From Nocardia takedensis NBRC 100417 (GTDB lineage: Bacteria > Actinomycetota > Actinomycetes > Mycobacteriales > Mycobacteriaceae), in NCBI RefSeq assembly GCF_000308695.1, contig NZ_BAGG01000009.1, positions 1 to 64,000 of the forward strand: DNA of 64,000 bases. Direction: 5' to 3'. Positions 44,697 through 57,464 of this stretch are shown one piece after another. The notes under the pieces were generated by a model. That model worked only from the letters and a program-made list of their open reading frames with translations. It searched no databases and was not told where the DNA came from. How positions within the stretch are numbered: the stretch's first letter is position 1; every line of letters starts with the position of its first letter. Both the position numbers and the translations under genes were made by a program.

Positions 44697-44883
44697 TGCT
44701 GATCTCCCACTGCCGTCGTGCTGTGAACCGCTGGAGCCGACTCTGTGAACCAGCTCACTGTTCTATGATCGTGACACAATCCGCGGTGACATTCTTGGCC
44801 CGATACGTCAATGACATCGCCGTGTTTTGTACTCCGGTGCCAAACGGTCGGAGTGGTGGTACGGCAGGTGAGGGGTACCGGCG

Positions 44884-46170
44884 ATGGCGGCGGCACCGGA
44901 ACGCGTCGGACCCGACAGCGAAGTCGTGCGCGACTGGCTGGCGGAATACGCCTACGAGACCATGCGCGGGGACACCCTGGAACGGGTCGTGGAACGGCTC
45001 GACAGCGCGATCGTCGCCAAGGTTCCCGAACTCGCGGACCGCGACATGCGCCGCGACCTGGCCGCCAGCACCCGCTCGCATGCCAGGACCATGCTCGGCA
45101 GCCTCACCTCCGACGGTTTCGAGTTCGCCCTCGCCGAGGAGGCGCACGCGCTGGCGCGCACCATCGCCCGCCGCGGCTTCGAACTACGTGTCCTGCTGCG
45201 CACCTATCACGTCGGCATGGACGCCGTTCTGGACTACATGACCGACGCCGTCGACCAACTCGACGCGCCGCCGGAGATCGAACGGGCGATCATGCTGCGG
45301 TTGTTCGACCGCGCGACCAAATGGGTCAGCATGTCGGTGGAACGGCTCACCGACACCTACATGGAAGAACGCGAGCGGGTCCTGCGCGCCGCGCTCAACC
45401 GGCGCACCGAGACCGTCCGCGCGATCCTCGCCGGCGACGATCTCGACGTCGACCAGGCCTCGGCGCGGCTGGGCTACCGGCTCACCCGGCACCATCTGGC
45501 TTTCGTGCTGTGGGCCGACGGCGGCGACGGCGGCGGGGACGGGGAGATGATCGGCCTGCTCGATCGGGTCGCCGCGCGCATCGGCGCGGCGCTGGGCAGC
45601 GCCAACGTGCTGACCCTGCCGTCCGGCGCCAGCGGTTCCTGGGCGTGGGCGGGCTTCGACGACCCCGCCCGCGCCGCCGAACTGGCCGTTCCCGGCTCGC
45701 TGGACAAAGCCGTACAGGGGGCGATCGACGCGCCGGTCCGGGTGGCCTTCGGGGTGCCCGCCCCGCATGTCGCCGGCTTCCGCGACAGTCACCGGGAGGC
45801 GGTGGCGGCGCGGCAGGTCGTCGAGCGCGGGCCGGGGCGCGCGCGGCTGACCGCCTACCGGTCGGTGGAGATCGCCTACCTCGCCGGCGCCGACGACGCG
45901 GCGATGCACCGGCTCATCGCGCGGGAACTGCGCGCCCTGGCCGGTCGCGACGCCAACTCCGCGCGCCTGCGCGAAACCCTGCACGCCTACCTGCTCGCCC
46001 ACCGCAGCCCCGAGGGCACGGCGAAACTGCTAGGGGTCCACAAGAACACCGTGCGCTACCGAATCCAGCGGATCGAGGAACTGCTGGGGCATCCGATCGA
46101 GCAGCGCAGCCTGCCGCTCGAGATCGCGCTGGCCTGCGTCGCCGCCTACGGGCTCGACGCACTGCCGTGA
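44884..46170 (+). CDS. PucR-family helix-turn-helix regulator
   Basis: A 428-residue regulator. The N-terminal half is helical (RDDL-type sensor, unknown ligand), the middle resembles the GGDEF-like PucR domain, and the C terminus carries the diagnostic helix-turn-helix 'GTAKLLGVHKNTVRYRIQRI' near residue 390. Such proteins usually activate nearby catabolic genes. Its divergent position to the ALDH-SDR operon makes that operon the likely target. ATG at 44884 follows GGGGTACCGGCG; the ribosome-binding site is weak. Confidence 0.85.
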   Translation: MAAAPERVGPDSEVVRDWLAEYAYETMRGDTLERVVERLDSAIVAKVPELADRDMRRDLAASTRSHARTMLGSLTSDGFEFALAEEAHALARTIARRGFELRVLLRTYHVGMDAVLDYMTDAVDQLDAPPEIERAIMLRLFDRATKWVSMSVERLTDTYMEERERVLRAALNRRTETVRAILAGDDLDVDQASARLGYRLTRHHLAFVLWADGGDGGGDGEMIGLLDRVAARIGAALGSANVLTLPSGASGSWAWAGFDDPARAAELAVPGSLDKAVQGAIDAPVRVAFGVPAPHVAGFRDSHREAVAARQVVERGPGRARLTAYRSVEIAYLAGADDAAMHRLIARELRALAGRDANSARLRETLHAYLLAHRSPEGTAKLLGVHKNTVRYRIQRIEELLGHPIEQRSLPLEIALACVAAYGLDALP

Positions 46171-46174
46171 CGGG

Positions 46175-46429
46175 TTATTCGGTGCCGGTGCGGCCGGCGC
46201 GCAAGGGCGCGTCCGACGTCGCGGGAGCCGGGGCCTGGGGCAGGTCCGCCAGCAATTGGGTGGTCGCCGCCGCGATCGCGGTGACCGCTTTGTCCACCGC
46301 CGCCTTGGTGGCGGTGCTCAGGCCGGAGACACCACCGACCGTGCGCACGTACTGCAGTGCGGCGGCGTAGATCTCCTGCTCGGTAGCGGCAGGTTCCAGA
46401 CCTCGCAGGAGGGTGATGTTGTCGCGCAT
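46175..46429 (-). CDS. DUF2277 family protein
   Basis: An 84-residue helical protein. 'MRDNITLLRGLEPAATEQEI' and 'AAALQYVRTVGGVSG' match the N-terminal pattern of DUF2277 (R-N-I-xx-L-xx-xEPxATxxEI), followed by a long helix and a polar tail. The function is unknown. It converges on the PucR gene with 4 bp between the stop codons. Confidence 0.8.
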   Translation of the reverse strand: MRDNITLLRGLEPAATEQEIYAAALQYVRTVGGVSGLSTATKAAVDKAVTAIAAATTQLLADLPQAPAPATSDAPLRAGRTGTE

Positions 46430-46558
46430 GCGTGCAGATTAGTCCTGATAACGGCGATTCGGCAGGACAAGTTTGCGACTGTGTGAAAATATCCGCCGTC
46501 TCGGGCCGGTTGGGGCAACCGCACGCCCCGCGCCTGCCGATGGGGAACAATCGAAGAC

Positions 46559-47398
46559 ATGCCAGCCCGCGGTGTAGCCCCGTTGACCACGTTCCCCTAC
46601 GCAGAATTGGACAAACGGGAAGAGGATCACTGGTCGGGCGCCGCGATCTCCGATGACGAATTGCGCGCGCTGGCGCTCGGCGGTTTCTATTCCGCGCGCT
46701 GGGACGCCTTCCACGACGCGCTGCTGCTCGGTCCCGAACGCGATCATCCGCTCGGCGACCGGCGCGAACTGGCCATCGACACGCTGACCGGCGCGTGGGG
46801 CATCACCGACAGCACCGAGGCCCAGGCGTCGATGGAACAGTTGCTCGAAGGGATGCACGCCCCGCTCTACGCGCTGGTCCACCCCTTGGTCATGGCCTCG
46901 ATCAACGCCAGCGAACGCGACCGCTTCGGCGAACGCGCCGACCGGCACCGCGCCTTCCTGCGCCAGGTCGGCTCGTTCCGCGGCATGGACAACCCGGAGG
47001 CGCTGGTCCGCGACTACGACATCTGGTCCCAGGCCATCAAGATCGGTTTCACCGACCACCTGGCCCGTCCGCTGCCCAGCGACATCCACGCGTGGGATCT
47101 GGCCCGGGTCGTGGCGGTCGCCCGGATGGCCTACACCGCCGGCTACCTCGAGGCCGACACCGCCTGGGGCTACCTGCACCGGGCGCTGCCGCTCGCGCAG
47201 CGCAAATATCGCAACTGGCGGCAGTTCGGCGACGCCTACCTGGCCGGCTGGACCTACTGGCAGGCGTGCGAGGACCTCGCCGAACTCAAGAACGGCGGCG
47301 TCGACCGTCGCCTGGAACTGCTGCGGCTGTGGATGCGGCCCACGAGTCCGTGGCGGCGCATCGGACTCAACGACGACGGGCCCACGCTCGCGAGTTGA
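46559..47398 (+). CDS. DUF1266 domain protein
   Basis: A 279-residue soluble helical protein. The N-terminal 'LRALALGGFYSARW', 'LTGAWGITDSTEA' and the C-terminal block 'HAWDLARVVAVARMAYTAGY', followed by 'WGYLHRALPLAQRKYRNWRQ' and 'YLAGWTYWQ', form the Trp-rich DUF1266 pattern. Some DUF1266 proteins occur in contact-dependent or polymorphic toxin settings, but nothing adjacent supports that here. The function is unknown. Confidence 0.75.
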   Translation: MPARGVAPLTTFPYAELDKREEDHWSGAAISDDELRALALGGFYSARWDAFHDALLLGPERDHPLGDRRELAIDTLTGAWGITDSTEAQASMEQLLEGMHAPLYALVHPLVMASINASERDRFGERADRHRAFLRQVGSFRGMDNPEALVRDYDIWSQAIKIGFTDHLARPLPSDIHAWDLARVVAVARMAYTAGYLEADTAWGYLHRALPLAQRKYRNWRQFGDAYLAGWTYWQACEDLAELKNGGVDRRLELLRLWMRPTSPWRRIGLNDDGPTLAS

Positions 47399-47437
47399 CG
47401 ACGCGGTGTGGCGGTCGCGACGACCGCCACACCCGGT

Positions 47438-48376
47438 CTATCCGCCGTCGGGCAGCGAGCGCAGGATGCCGCGGCCGTACCGCTGGAACTGCGCGTCGTC
47501 GACCATGCCGAGCGAATGCCGCTCGACCAGCAGTTCCCACTCCGAATACAGTTGCGACACACCGGGATCGGCCGGACCGGCGGCCCCGTCGGCGGCTTCG
47601 CGGCGCACCGCGAAATTCACCGCGCAGGTGACCCGCTCGGTATCGGCGCGATCCTCGCCCGAGAACCGGAACGTCAGGTGACCGTCGTGCACGTCGATAC
47701 CGCCCGAGCCCCGGCCCGAGGCGACCTCGCCCGCGACGCCCTCGGTGGCGCGCGCCCACAGGATCACCGGGATCGGCAGTTCGTGGGCGTAGCGGTCGTC
47801 GGGATCGATCGAGACGAACAGCAGTCGCCCGGTGGTCGCGGCCAGCAGTCCGTCGCCGCTGCCCAGCGGCGCGTGCGCGCGCACCAAGGCCGTCTCGAGC
47901 ACGTACTCCTCGGCGGTGACGTAGCGGTTGAGGGCGGCGATCGCGGGCCCGGCCTCGCGATGGGGCGTCATCCGGCGCACCGCGCGCTCCACATCCGCGC
48001 GGGTGGGACCGCTCTCGGCCCAGGTCGGCGCGGGCGGGCGCAGGTCGGGGGCGGCGACGTCGACGCGACGGCCGCCGAGGATCTGGGTGTTGATCCGCTC
48101 GACGATCTCCGCCGCGGCGGGGACATCGTGTTCGGCGATGAGCACCGGCAACGGCGTGCGGTCCGCGGGCACACCGGTCAGCACCGGTGTCGGGTAGCGC
48201 AGGTAGATCTCGATGACGACCGCGTCGTCGGCACGCCGGTTGAGCCGGACCTTGAGCAGGTCGGTGACCGGCACGTCGAGCACGCGCTCGCCTTCGCCGC
48301 CCGGTCGCAGAACGGTCAACCGCCCGCGTCCGTGGCGCACTATCGCCGTGGGTGTTCGTAGCTCGACTATGTCCAT
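47438..48376 (-). CDS. PH-like (DUF4429-like) protein with a SHOCT-like C terminus
   Basis: A 312-residue soluble protein. The N-terminal 'MDIVELRTPTAIVRHGRGRL' segment and the second 'DGLLAATTGRLLFVSIDPDD' segment each look like a pleckstrin-type or DUF4429-like beta sandwich. A helical C terminus 'SQLYSEWELLVERHSLGMVD' followed by 'DAQFQRYGRGIL' resembles SHOCT motifs, which often regulate membrane-bound or oligomeric proteins. No enzyme motif is visible. The family call is tentative. Confidence 0.55.
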   Translation of the reverse strand: MDIVELRTPTAIVRHGRGRLTVLRPGGEGERVLDVPVTDLLKVRLNRRADDAVVIEIYLRYPTPVLTGVPADRTPLPVLIAEHDVPAAAEIVERINTQILGGRRVDVAAPDLRPPAPTWAESGPTRADVERAVRRMTPHREAGPAIAALNRYVTAEEYVLETALVRAHAPLGSGDGLLAATTGRLLFVSIDPDDRYAHELPIPVILWARATEGVAGEVASGRGSGGIDVHDGHLTFRFSGEDRADTERVTCAVNFAVRREAADGAAGPADPGVSQLYSEWELLVERHSLGMVDDAQFQRYGRGILRSLPDGG

Positions 48377-48829
48377 ACCCCCTGCGCTCTTGTCTGATGC
48401 GGTGGCTGTGTGCGTTGATCGGTAGTCGCTACCGTTCGCTTACCCGCCGTGGCGGGAATTCCTCGGGGCGTGTGCGCCGTGCCCTCGCCGCCTTCCCCGG
48501 GCCCTGGCCCGCACCGGAATGTTGTGTCGTCGCTCACGATAGGCCGAACATGCCATGATTGTGACGACTCGGGGTAAACCGGAGCGAGGATCTCGGGAAC
48601 CACCGTCGTTCCCCGGCCGTTTACCTGTCGAACCGCACCAACTGCCGAACTGCGCGATGTATCGAGTAGACCGTACGCGGTAACGTGGCATGTCCGCATC
48701 CGAAACTCGTCGCGGCGAGGTGAGGGTGGGGCCGACCCTTCGCGGCGGAATGCGTGAACAACGCGGCCCGACGTTCAGCTAGGCAGACCCGGAGACACCG
48801 GAAAGGACTGGCCTCGCGGCCGACGCTCT
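48377..48829. other. Intergenic region upstream of ftsH
   Basis: About 450 bases carrying the divergent promoters of ftsH and the PH-like gene. A GGTAG/CTACC hairpin lies near 48420-48432. No gene or known riboswitch was recognised. The ribosome-binding site of ftsH is weak (CCGACGCTCT before the ATG), and a GGCC/GGCC stem lies just upstream of it. Confidence 0.5.
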
Positions 48830-51217
<2,388 letters not shown>

Positions 51218-51341
51218 TCCGTGAACCCCTCGCGTGCGCGCACGCGAGGGTAGGTCATGTGCTCGGATCGAGTGGCCGTTACGCTCGGTCATCGGGGTGC
51301 CCAACGATTGCCCGCACCCGTGATTTTGGAGGTGTGCTCGT

Positions 51342-52001
51342 TTGTCGGCCAACCATGACATCGTCGGTCGGACTCGCAACGGCGCCGACGGGGCCGACTC
51401 CGCGCCCGATCTGGTCGCCCTCGAGACCGGGCGACCTTTCGACCAGGACCGCGCGGAGGCCGCCGTCCGCGAACTGCTGCTCGCCGTCGGCGAGAATCCG
51501 GACCGTCCCGGTCTGCTCGACACCCCGGCCCGCGTGGCCCGCGCCTACCGCGAGATGTTCGCCGGGCTCTACCAGGAACCCGACGCGGTCCTGAACACCA
51601 CCTTCGACGAAGGACACCAGGAATTGGTGCTGGTCCGCGACATCCCCATGTACTCCACCTGCGAACACCACCTGGTGTCGTTCCACGGTGTCGCGCACGT
51701 CGGCTACATCCCCGGCCCGCAGGGGCGCGTCACCGGGCTGTCCAAGCTGGCCAGGGTGGTCGACCTGTACGCCAAGCGCCCGCAGGTCCAGGAACGGCTG
51801 ACCAGCCAGATCGCCGACGCGGTCATGCGCAAACTCGATCCGCGCGGCGCGATCGTCGTCGTCGAGGCCGAACACCTGTGCATGGCCATGCGCGGGATCC
51901 GCAAGCCCGGCGCCAGCACCACCACCTCCGCCGTGCGCGGCCTGTTGCAGACCAACGCCGCCTCGCGCGCGGAGGCACTCGATCTCATTCTGCGAAAGTG
52001 A
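51342..52001 (+). CDS. folE: GTP cyclohydrolase I
   Basis: A 219-residue enzyme that makes dihydroneopterin triphosphate, the first step of folate synthesis. 'TRPA'-type start of the domain is '[15 protein letters not shown]', and '[20 protein letters not shown]' holds the zinc Cys/His; '[20 protein letters not shown]' and '[11 protein letters not shown]' are also typical. The start is a TTG at 51342 with GGAGG 9 bases upstream. First gene of the folate cluster after ftsH. Confidence 0.97.
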   Translation: MSANHDIVGRTRNGADGADSAPDLVALETGRPFDQDRAEAAVRELLLAVGENPDRPGLLDTPARVARAYREMFAGLYQEPDAVLNTTFDEGHQELVLVRDIPMYSTCEHHLVSFHGVAHVGYIPGPQGRVTGLSKLARVVDLYAKRPQVQERLTSQIADAVMRKLDPRGAIVVVEAEHLCMAMRGIRKPGASTTTSAVRGLLQTNAASRAEALDLILRK

Positions 52002-52050
52002 GGCGGTACGCGGTGTCCGAACGCTGGAGGGTCACCGTCGAGGTGAGCCG

Positions 52051-52926
52051 GTGACCCGCGTGGGCAATGTGGGGCCGCGCGACGGACGCGGCTGCGTCGT
52101 CATGGGCGTGGTCAACGTGACCAGCGATTCCTTCTCCGACGGCGGCCGCTACCTGGACACCGACCGTGCTGTCGCGCACGGCATCGCCCTGCACCGCGCC
52201 GGAGCCGACATCATCGACGTCGGCGGCGAATCCACCCGTCCCGGCGCGGCCCGCGTCGATCCGCGCACCGAGGCCGCGCGGGTCACCCCCGTCATCCGCG
52301 GACTGGTCGCGGCCGGTGTGCCGACCAGCGTGGACACCATGCGCGCCACCGTCGCCGAGGCCGCGATCGGCGCGGGCGTCTGGCTGGTCAACGATGTCTC
52401 CGGCGGTCGCGCCGACCCCGATATGGTGCAGGTCGTCGCCGCCGCGAACATCCCGTGGATTCTCATGCACTGGCGCGCGGGGGCCGACTACCGGCACAGC
52501 GGTCCCGCCGACCACTACGACGACGTCGTCGCCGAAGTCCGCGCCGAACTGAACACCCAGGTCGAGAAGGCCATCGCCGCCGGGGTGGACCCGTCGCGGC
52601 TGATCCTGGACCCGGGCTTGGGTTTCGCCAAGAACGCCGAACACAACTGGGCGCTGCTGGCGGCGCTGCCGCGCCTGGTCGCCGACGGCCTGCCGTTGCT
52701 GATCGGCGCGTCCCGCAAACGCTTCCTCGGGGCTCTGCTCGCGGACCGCAGCGGTGAACCCCGCCTGCCCGACGGTCGGGAGACCGCGACCGCCACGGTG
52801 TCCGCGCTGGCCGCCTGGCACGGCGCGTGGGGTGTGCGCGTGCACGATGTGCGCGCCTCGCTGGACGCCATCGCCGTCACCGAGGCGTGGCAGCGCGCCG
52901 CGACGACCCGCGGATCCGCCCGATGA
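52051..52926 (+). CDS. folP: Dihydropteroate synthase
   Basis: A 291-residue TIM-barrel enzyme joining p-aminobenzoate to dihydropterin pyrophosphate; it is the sulfonamide target. '[18 protein letters not shown]' is the pterin/pyrophosphate loop, '[14 protein letters not shown]' the second signature, and '[12 protein letters not shown]' the C-terminal Ser-Arg-Lys phosphate site. It starts at a GTG at 52051 and ends with an ATGA overlap with folB. Confidence 0.97.
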   Translation: MTRVGNVGPRDGRGCVVMGVVNVTSDSFSDGGRYLDTDRAVAHGIALHRAGADIIDVGGESTRPGAARVDPRTEAARVTPVIRGLVAAGVPTSVDTMRATVAEAAIGAGVWLVNDVSGGRADPDMVQVVAAANIPWILMHWRAGADYRHSGPADHYDDVVAEVRAELNTQVEKAIAAGVDPSRLILDPGLGFAKNAEHNWALLAALPRLVADGLPLLIGASRKRFLGALLADRSGEPRLPDGRETATATVSALAAWHGAWGVRVHDVRASLDAIAVTEAWQRAATTRGSAR

Positions 52927-53315
52927 CCCGCCCGTCGGACCGCATCGAACTGCGCGGCCTGCGCGTCTTCGGCCACCACGGCGTCTTCGACCACGAACGC
53001 CGCGACGGCCAGGAGTTCCTGGTCGACCTCACCGTCTGGACCGATTTCACCCGCGCCGCCGCCTCCGACGACCTCGCCGACACCCTCGACTACGGCGCAC
53101 TCGCCGAACAGGCCGTCGCCATCGTCGCGGGCCCCCCGCGCGACCTGATCGAAACCGTCGTCAGCGAGATCGCCGACACCCTCTTCACCGACCCCCGCAT
53201 CGCCACCCTCGAAGTGGTCCTGCACAAACCCTCCGCCCCCATCCCGCACACTTTCGCCGACGTCCGCGTGTCCACCACCCGCACGCGGCGCGAACCGGGC
53301 GAGGTGCGCCGATGA
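52923..53315 (+). CDS. folB: Dihydroneopterin aldolase
   Basis: A 130-residue aldolase converting dihydroneopterin to hydroxymethyl-dihydropterin. '[20 protein letters not shown]' and 'LDYGALAE' are characteristic; the catalytic Lys is in '[11 protein letters not shown]'. The ATG at 52923 overlaps the folP stop (ATGA) and its own stop overlaps folK in the same way, so the three proteins are probably made at matched levels. Confidence 0.95.
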   Translation: MTRPSDRIELRGLRVFGHHGVFDHERRDGQEFLVDLTVWTDFTRAAASDDLADTLDYGALAEQAVAIVAGPPRDLIETVVSEIADTLFTDPRIATLEVVLHKPSAPIPHTFADVRVSTTRTRREPGEVRR

Positions 53316-53854
53316 CCCGGGCGGTGCTCTCGATCGGCTCGAATCTGGGCGACCGACTCGGCTACCTGCGCGGGGTCGTCGACGGTTTCGGCGAGCGGGT
53401 GACGGCGGTCTCGTCGGTGTACTCGACCGCGCCGTGGGGCGGCGTCGAACAGGAGGACTATCTCAACGCGGTCCTGCTGGTGGAGGACCCGTCGTTCGAG
53501 TGCGGGGACTGGCTGGCCGCCGGGCATCGTCTGGAAGCGCGGGCCGAACGGGTGCGCGAGACACGCTGGGGTGCGCGCACCCTCGATGTGGATGTCGTCT
53601 GGTGTGGTGCGGGCGGCGAGGCGGTGCACAGCGACGATCCGGTGTTGACGTTGCCGCATCCGCGCGCGCACGAACGCGCCTTCGTCCTGATGCCGTGGGC
53701 GGAGGTGGAACCGGCCGCGGAGCTGCGAGTGGGCGATATCACACGCGGTGTGGTGGACTGGCTCGCGGCGCTGCCCGCGACCGAGCGCGACGGGGTGCGC
53801 CGGACCGAGTTGTCGCTGCGTGGGCAAGCCGATGGGGTGGGGAACCGACCGTGA
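53312..53854 (+). CDS. folK: 2-amino-4-hydroxy-6-hydroxymethyldihydropteridine pyrophosphokinase
   Basis: A 180-residue HPPK. '[16 protein letters not shown]' and '[20 protein letters not shown]' form the pterin site; '[15 protein letters not shown]' holds the ATP/Mg-binding Asp pair; '[16 protein letters not shown]' is the signature near the end. It activates the pterin for FolP. Start ATGA-overlaps folB; the stop GTGA-overlaps the DUF3180 gene. Confidence 0.95.
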   Translation: MTRAVLSIGSNLGDRLGYLRGVVDGFGERVTAVSSVYSTAPWGGVEQEDYLNAVLLVEDPSFECGDWLAAGHRLEARAERVRETRWGARTLDVDVVWCGAGGEAVHSDDPVLTLPHPRAHERAFVLMPWAEVEPAAELRVGDITRGVVDWLAALPATERDGVRRTELSLRGQADGVGNRP

Positions 53855-54321
53855 AACCGACGAAGTTGTGGGATCTCGGGGCCACTGTGTTGGTGGCCGC
53901 GGTGGTGGCGTGGATCGCCACCCGGGTCGCCTACGACAGTTTCCCGCCGATCTCGGTGTTCGCGGGGGCCTCGCTGTATCCGGTGGCGGCGATCGAGGTG
54001 GTGTTGGCGTTCGTGGTGCGGGCGCGGGTGCGCGATCAGGAGGTCGGGGGCGGGTTGCACCAGTTGCATCCGATCACGGCGGCGCGGGCGGTGGCGTTGG
54101 CCAAGGCGTCCTCGCAGGTGGGGTCGATCGCGGCGGGCGTGTGGCTGGGTTTCCTGTGCTGGGTGTTCCCGCAGCGCGGCACGTTGCGGGCCGCGGCCGC
54201 CGATTCGCCGGGGGCGATCGTGGGCATGCTCGCCGGTGTCGCGCTGGTCGCGGCGGCATTGTGGCTCGAGTATTGCTGTCGCGCGCCGGACGACCCTTCC
54301 GACGATCCAGCGACTACTTAG
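53851..54321 (+). CDS. DUF3180 membrane protein
   Basis: A 156-residue protein with four hydrophobic helices: 'LWDLGATVLVAAVVAWIATR', 'FAGASLYPVAAIEVVLAFVV', the Gly/Val-rich third and a final 'MLAGVALVAAALWLEYC'. The loop 'HPITAARAVALAKASSQVGS' between the second and third is the family's most conserved part. It corresponds in position to Rv3605c of M. tuberculosis. The function is unknown; the conserved place at the end of the folate genes suggests a linked role. Confidence 0.85.
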   Translation: MKPTKLWDLGATVLVAAVVAWIATRVAYDSFPPISVFAGASLYPVAAIEVVLAFVVRARVRDQEVGGGLHQLHPITAARAVALAKASSQVGSIAAGVWLGFLCWVFPQRGTLRAAAADSPGAIVGMLAGVALVAAALWLEYCCRAPDDPSDDPATT

Positions 54322-54391
54322 CAACTACTTCCGGCTTGTACCACAGGAGACTTTGTGGGCGGCCCGCGACGCGCAGGCTACCCTGGCGTGC

Positions 54392-55462
54392 ATGGTTTCA
54401 CCCTCCCGTAGCAGCACTTCCCGTCGACGGCGGGACGAAGCGGGAAAACTGTTCGTGGGCGCGTTGGTTCTTCTCGGACTGGTTGCCAGCGTTTTTCTGG
54501 TTTTCAGCAATAGTCTGCAATTCGTTCGGATCGGCCTGGTAGCGGCCCTGTGGGCGGCCGCGATCGGCGCGCTCGCCGCGACCAGATTCCGCAAGGAAGC
54601 CTCGGTCGACAAGGCCAAGATCCGCGATCTGCAAACGGTGTACGAGTTGCAGCTCGAACGCGAGGTCACCGCCCGGCGCGAGTATGAACTCGGCGTCGAG
54701 GCCAGGGTTCGCGAAGAAGTGGGCGCCGACGCCGCGGAGATGGCCGCGTTGCGCGCGGAGTTGTCGGTGCTGCGCCAGAATCTGCAACGGCTGTTCGACG
54801 GCGATCTGCTCGTGGAGCGGCCCGCGCTGCACGCCGACGCGACGCGGATCGGCGAACTGGAGAGCCGTCCCGCAGGGCAGGCGAACCACAACTCGGCCGC
54901 GCCGGCGAACAATAGCTCCGCGAATGCCGAGAACTGGGCGGCGGAGCTGAACAACAGCATGACCCCGGTGTTCAGCATGACCCCGGTCTTCGTGCCCGAC
55001 CATCCCGAGCCGCCGCAGTTCGCCACCCCGTACGACGAGCCGGTGACGGCGGAGACCTCGGTGGTCTCGGTCGAGGACGACTACGACGACGACTACGACG
55101 AGCGTGACGAAGACCGCTCCGACCAGCGCGGACACGTCTCCGACACGCACGACACCGATCCGCTGCGCCGCCCGAAGGGCTGGTCGGACGCCTTCACCGA
55201 GGCCGAACCCGAGGCCGCCGACCCGGAGCCGTCGATTCCGATGCGGGTTCCGCCGCGCGATCCCGCGCCGACACCGCCGCCGCTGCCGCGCCTCGGCGGC
55301 CCGACCGCGCCGACCCCGCAGGTCGGCACGGCGGGTTCGCGTCGGCGTCGCCGTGACGACGAGGACGAGGTGGGCGCGCCCTCGCGCAAACTCTCGGTGG
55401 CCGAGATCATGGCCAACCTGCAATCGGAGAACGGCCGCTCCGACAACGGCGGGCGCGGGTAG
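54392..55462 (+). CDS. DUF6779 membrane protein (Rv3604c-like)
   Basis: A 356-residue protein with two N-terminal membrane helices (LFVGALVLLGLVASVFLVF and IGLVAALWAAAIGALAATRF), a long coiled coil (near 70-150, 'LEREVTARREYELGVEARVR') and a disordered acidic and Pro-rich tail. A short duplication 'SMTPVF' is visible. A small basic C-terminal segment 'RKLSVAEIMANL' is conserved-looking. The function is unknown. The start at ATG 54392 is preferred over the open frame upstream. Confidence 0.75.
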   Translation: MVSPSRSSTSRRRRDEAGKLFVGALVLLGLVASVFLVFSNSLQFVRIGLVAALWAAAIGALAATRFRKEASVDKAKIRDLQTVYELQLEREVTARREYELGVEARVREEVGADAAEMAALRAELSVLRQNLQRLFDGDLLVERPALHADATRIGELESRPAGQANHNSAAPANNSSANAENWAAELNNSMTPVFSMTPVFVPDHPEPPQFATPYDEPVTAETSVVSVEDDYDDDYDERDEDRSDQRGHVSDTHDTDPLRRPKGWSDAFTEAEPEAADPEPSIPMRVPPRDPAPTPPPLPRLGGPTAPTPQVGTAGSRRRRRDDEDEVGAPSRKLSVAEIMANLQSENGRSDNGGRG

Positions 55463-55568
55463 CGCAGATCACGCAGGGGCCCGTGGCATCGGGCCGCGGT
55501 CGGCCGATATCCTCGACCCGTAACGTCTGGTACCCGCGACGCGGGACTGGAACGACATCGAGAGGACA

Positions 55569-56534
55569 ATGGTGACCTCGAGAAGTGTGACTTCCGACGG
55601 TGTGCCCGAGGGCGGCGGTTCGGCCGGATTCGATCCGGCCCCCGCGCGCCTGACGGTCGGCATCGTCTCCGCGGGCCGGGTGGGTTCGGCTCTCGGCGTG
55701 GCCCTCGAGCGCGCCGGACACGTGGTGTTCGGCGTGTCCGCGATCTCGGACGCCTCGGTGCACCGGGCGCGGACGCGGTTGCCGGATTCGGAGATCCTGC
55801 CGGTCGAGGAGGTCGCCCGACGCAGCGAACTGCTGCTGCTCGCGGTGCCCGATTCGGAACTGGCCGGTCTGGCGCGCGGCCTGGCGGGCGCGGGCGTGGT
55901 GCGCGCGGGCACGATCGTCGCGCACACCTCGGGGGCGAACGGCGTGGCCGTGCTGGCCCCGCTGGCCGAACTCGGCGCGTTGCCGCTGGCGATCCACCCG
56001 GCGATGACGTTCACCGGGCACGACGAGGACATCGTCAACCTGGGCAACGCCTGCTTCGGCGTCACCGCCGCCGACGACATCGGCTACGCCATCGCGCAGT
56101 CGCTGGTGATCGAGATGGGTGGTGAGCCGGTCCGGGTGGCCGAGGCCGACCGGGCGCTCTACCACGCCGCGCTCGCGCACGGCAGCAACCACCTGGTGAC
56201 GGTGATCGTCGACGCGGTCGCCGCGTTGCGCGAAGCGCTGGCGGGCCCGGGTCTGCTCGGTCAGCAAACGGTCGACGACCAGCCGAACGGGCTGGCCGAA
56301 CGGTTGCTCGCGCCGCTGGCGTCGGCCGCGTTGGACAACGCGCTGCGCCGGGGGCGGGCCGCGCTGACCGGTCCGGTGGCCCGCGGCGACGTGGCCGCGG
56401 TGGCCGCGCACCTCGAGGCCCTGAACTCGGCCGACCCGCTGGTGGCCGACGCCTACCGCGCGCTGTCGCTGCGCACCGCGCAGTGGGCGGCCACCGATCC
56501 CGCACTGATCGACCTGTTGGAGGAACGCCGATGA
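55569..56534 (+). CDS. Rossmann-fold / DUF2520 protein (Rv3603c-like)
   Basis: A 321-residue protein with an N-terminal NAD(P)-binding Rossmann domain '[20 protein letters not shown]', '[14 protein letters not shown]' and '[11 protein letters not shown]', followed by the helical DUF2520 domain ([20 protein letters not shown]). The plan is that of 6-phosphogluconate/ketopantoate reductase relatives. It sits directly before panC, with an ATGA overlap, so a ketopantoate-reductase-like step in pantothenate synthesis is an inference. No panE is seen in the window. Confidence 0.85.
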   Translation: MVTSRSVTSDGVPEGGGSAGFDPAPARLTVGIVSAGRVGSALGVALERAGHVVFGVSAISDASVHRARTRLPDSEILPVEEVARRSELLLLAVPDSELAGLARGLAGAGVVRAGTIVAHTSGANGVAVLAPLAELGALPLAIHPAMTFTGHDEDIVNLGNACFGVTAADDIGYAIAQSLVIEMGGEPVRVAEADRALYHAALAHGSNHLVTVIVDAVAALREALAGPGLLGQQTVDDQPNGLAERLLAPLASAALDNALRRGRAALTGPVARGDVAAVAAHLEALNSADPLVADAYRALSLRTAQWAATDPALIDLLEERR

Positions 56535-57451
56535 CCGGGCAACCGCGGTACCGGCCGGGTGAATTGACCGTGCACCACGATCCGGCCGCGATGCACGCGG
56601 TCGCGAAGGCGCTGCGCGCGGTGGGCCGCACGGTGGGGTTGGTGCCCACGATGGGCGCGCTGCACGAGGGGCACCTGGAGATCGTGCGCCGCGCCAAGCG
56701 CACCAACCAGGTGGTGATCGTGTCGATCTTCGTCAATCCGCTGCAATTCGGCGCGAACGAGGATCTGGACAAGTACCCGCGCACCCTGGACGCCGATGTC
56801 GCGCTGCTGCGCGCCGAGGGCGTGGACCTGGTGTTCGCGCCCAGTGCCGCCGAGATGTATCCCGACGGCCCGCGCACGATGGTGCATCCGGGCCCGCTGG
56901 GCGCGCAGTTGGAGGGCGCGAGCAGGCCGACGCATTTCGCGGGCATGCTGACCGTGGTCGCGAAACTGCTGCGGATCGCCGTGCCGACCGAGGCGTTCTT
57001 CGGCGAGAAGGACTACCAGCAGCTGACCTTGATCCGGCAGATGGTCCGCGATCTGAACTTCGACGTGAAGATCGTGCCGCTGCCGACCGTGCGCGAGGCC
57101 GACGGGCTCGCGCTGTCCTCGCGCAACCGGTATCTCGATGCGGCGCAACGGGAATCGGCCCTGGCGTTGTCGGCCGCGCTGGCCGCGGGCGCGCACGCGG
57201 GCGGTCTCGGCGCGCGGGCCGTGCTCGAGGCCGCGCGCGCGGTACTCGACCAGTCCTCCGGCATCGAGCTGGACTATCTCGAACTGCGTTCCGCCACACT
57301 CGATTCCGCGCCCGAGTCGGGTAACGCGCGACTGCTGGTCGCCGCGAAGGTAGGCGCGACCAGGCTGATCGACAACGCCGCCGTCACGCTCGGCGCGAGC
57401 ATCGACGGCCATCCCACCGTATCGACCACCTCCGCTCGGACCGCGGGCTAG
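56531..57451 (+). CDS. panC: Pantothenate synthetase
   Basis: A 306-residue enzyme that joins pantoate and beta-alanine using ATP. '[20 protein letters not shown]' has the HxGH nucleotide motif, '[20 protein letters not shown]' the pantoate site, '[16 protein letters not shown]' the KMSK-like loop and '[15 protein letters not shown]' the C-terminal signature. The ATG overlaps the preceding stop. With panD just downstream and coaX following, it forms the pantothenate-to-CoA route. Confidence 0.96.
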   Translation: MTGQPRYRPGELTVHHDPAAMHAVAKALRAVGRTVGLVPTMGALHEGHLEIVRRAKRTNQVVIVSIFVNPLQFGANEDLDKYPRTLDADVALLRAEGVDLVFAPSAAEMYPDGPRTMVHPGPLGAQLEGASRPTHFAGMLTVVAKLLRIAVPTEAFFGEKDYQQLTLIRQMVRDLNFDVKIVPLPTVREADGLALSSRNRYLDAAQRESALALSAALAAGAHAGGLGARAVLEAARAVLDQSSGIELDYLELRSATLDSAPESGNARLLVAAKVGATRLIDNAAVTLGASIDGHPTVSTTSARTAG

Positions 57452-57464
57452 AAAGGCGACGAAG

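Noticed and set aside
48367-48699. Minus-strand ORF in the gap upstream of ftsH
   Set aside because: No ribosome-binding site, no family pattern, and composition typical of non-coding shadow; the region is more likely promoter DNA.
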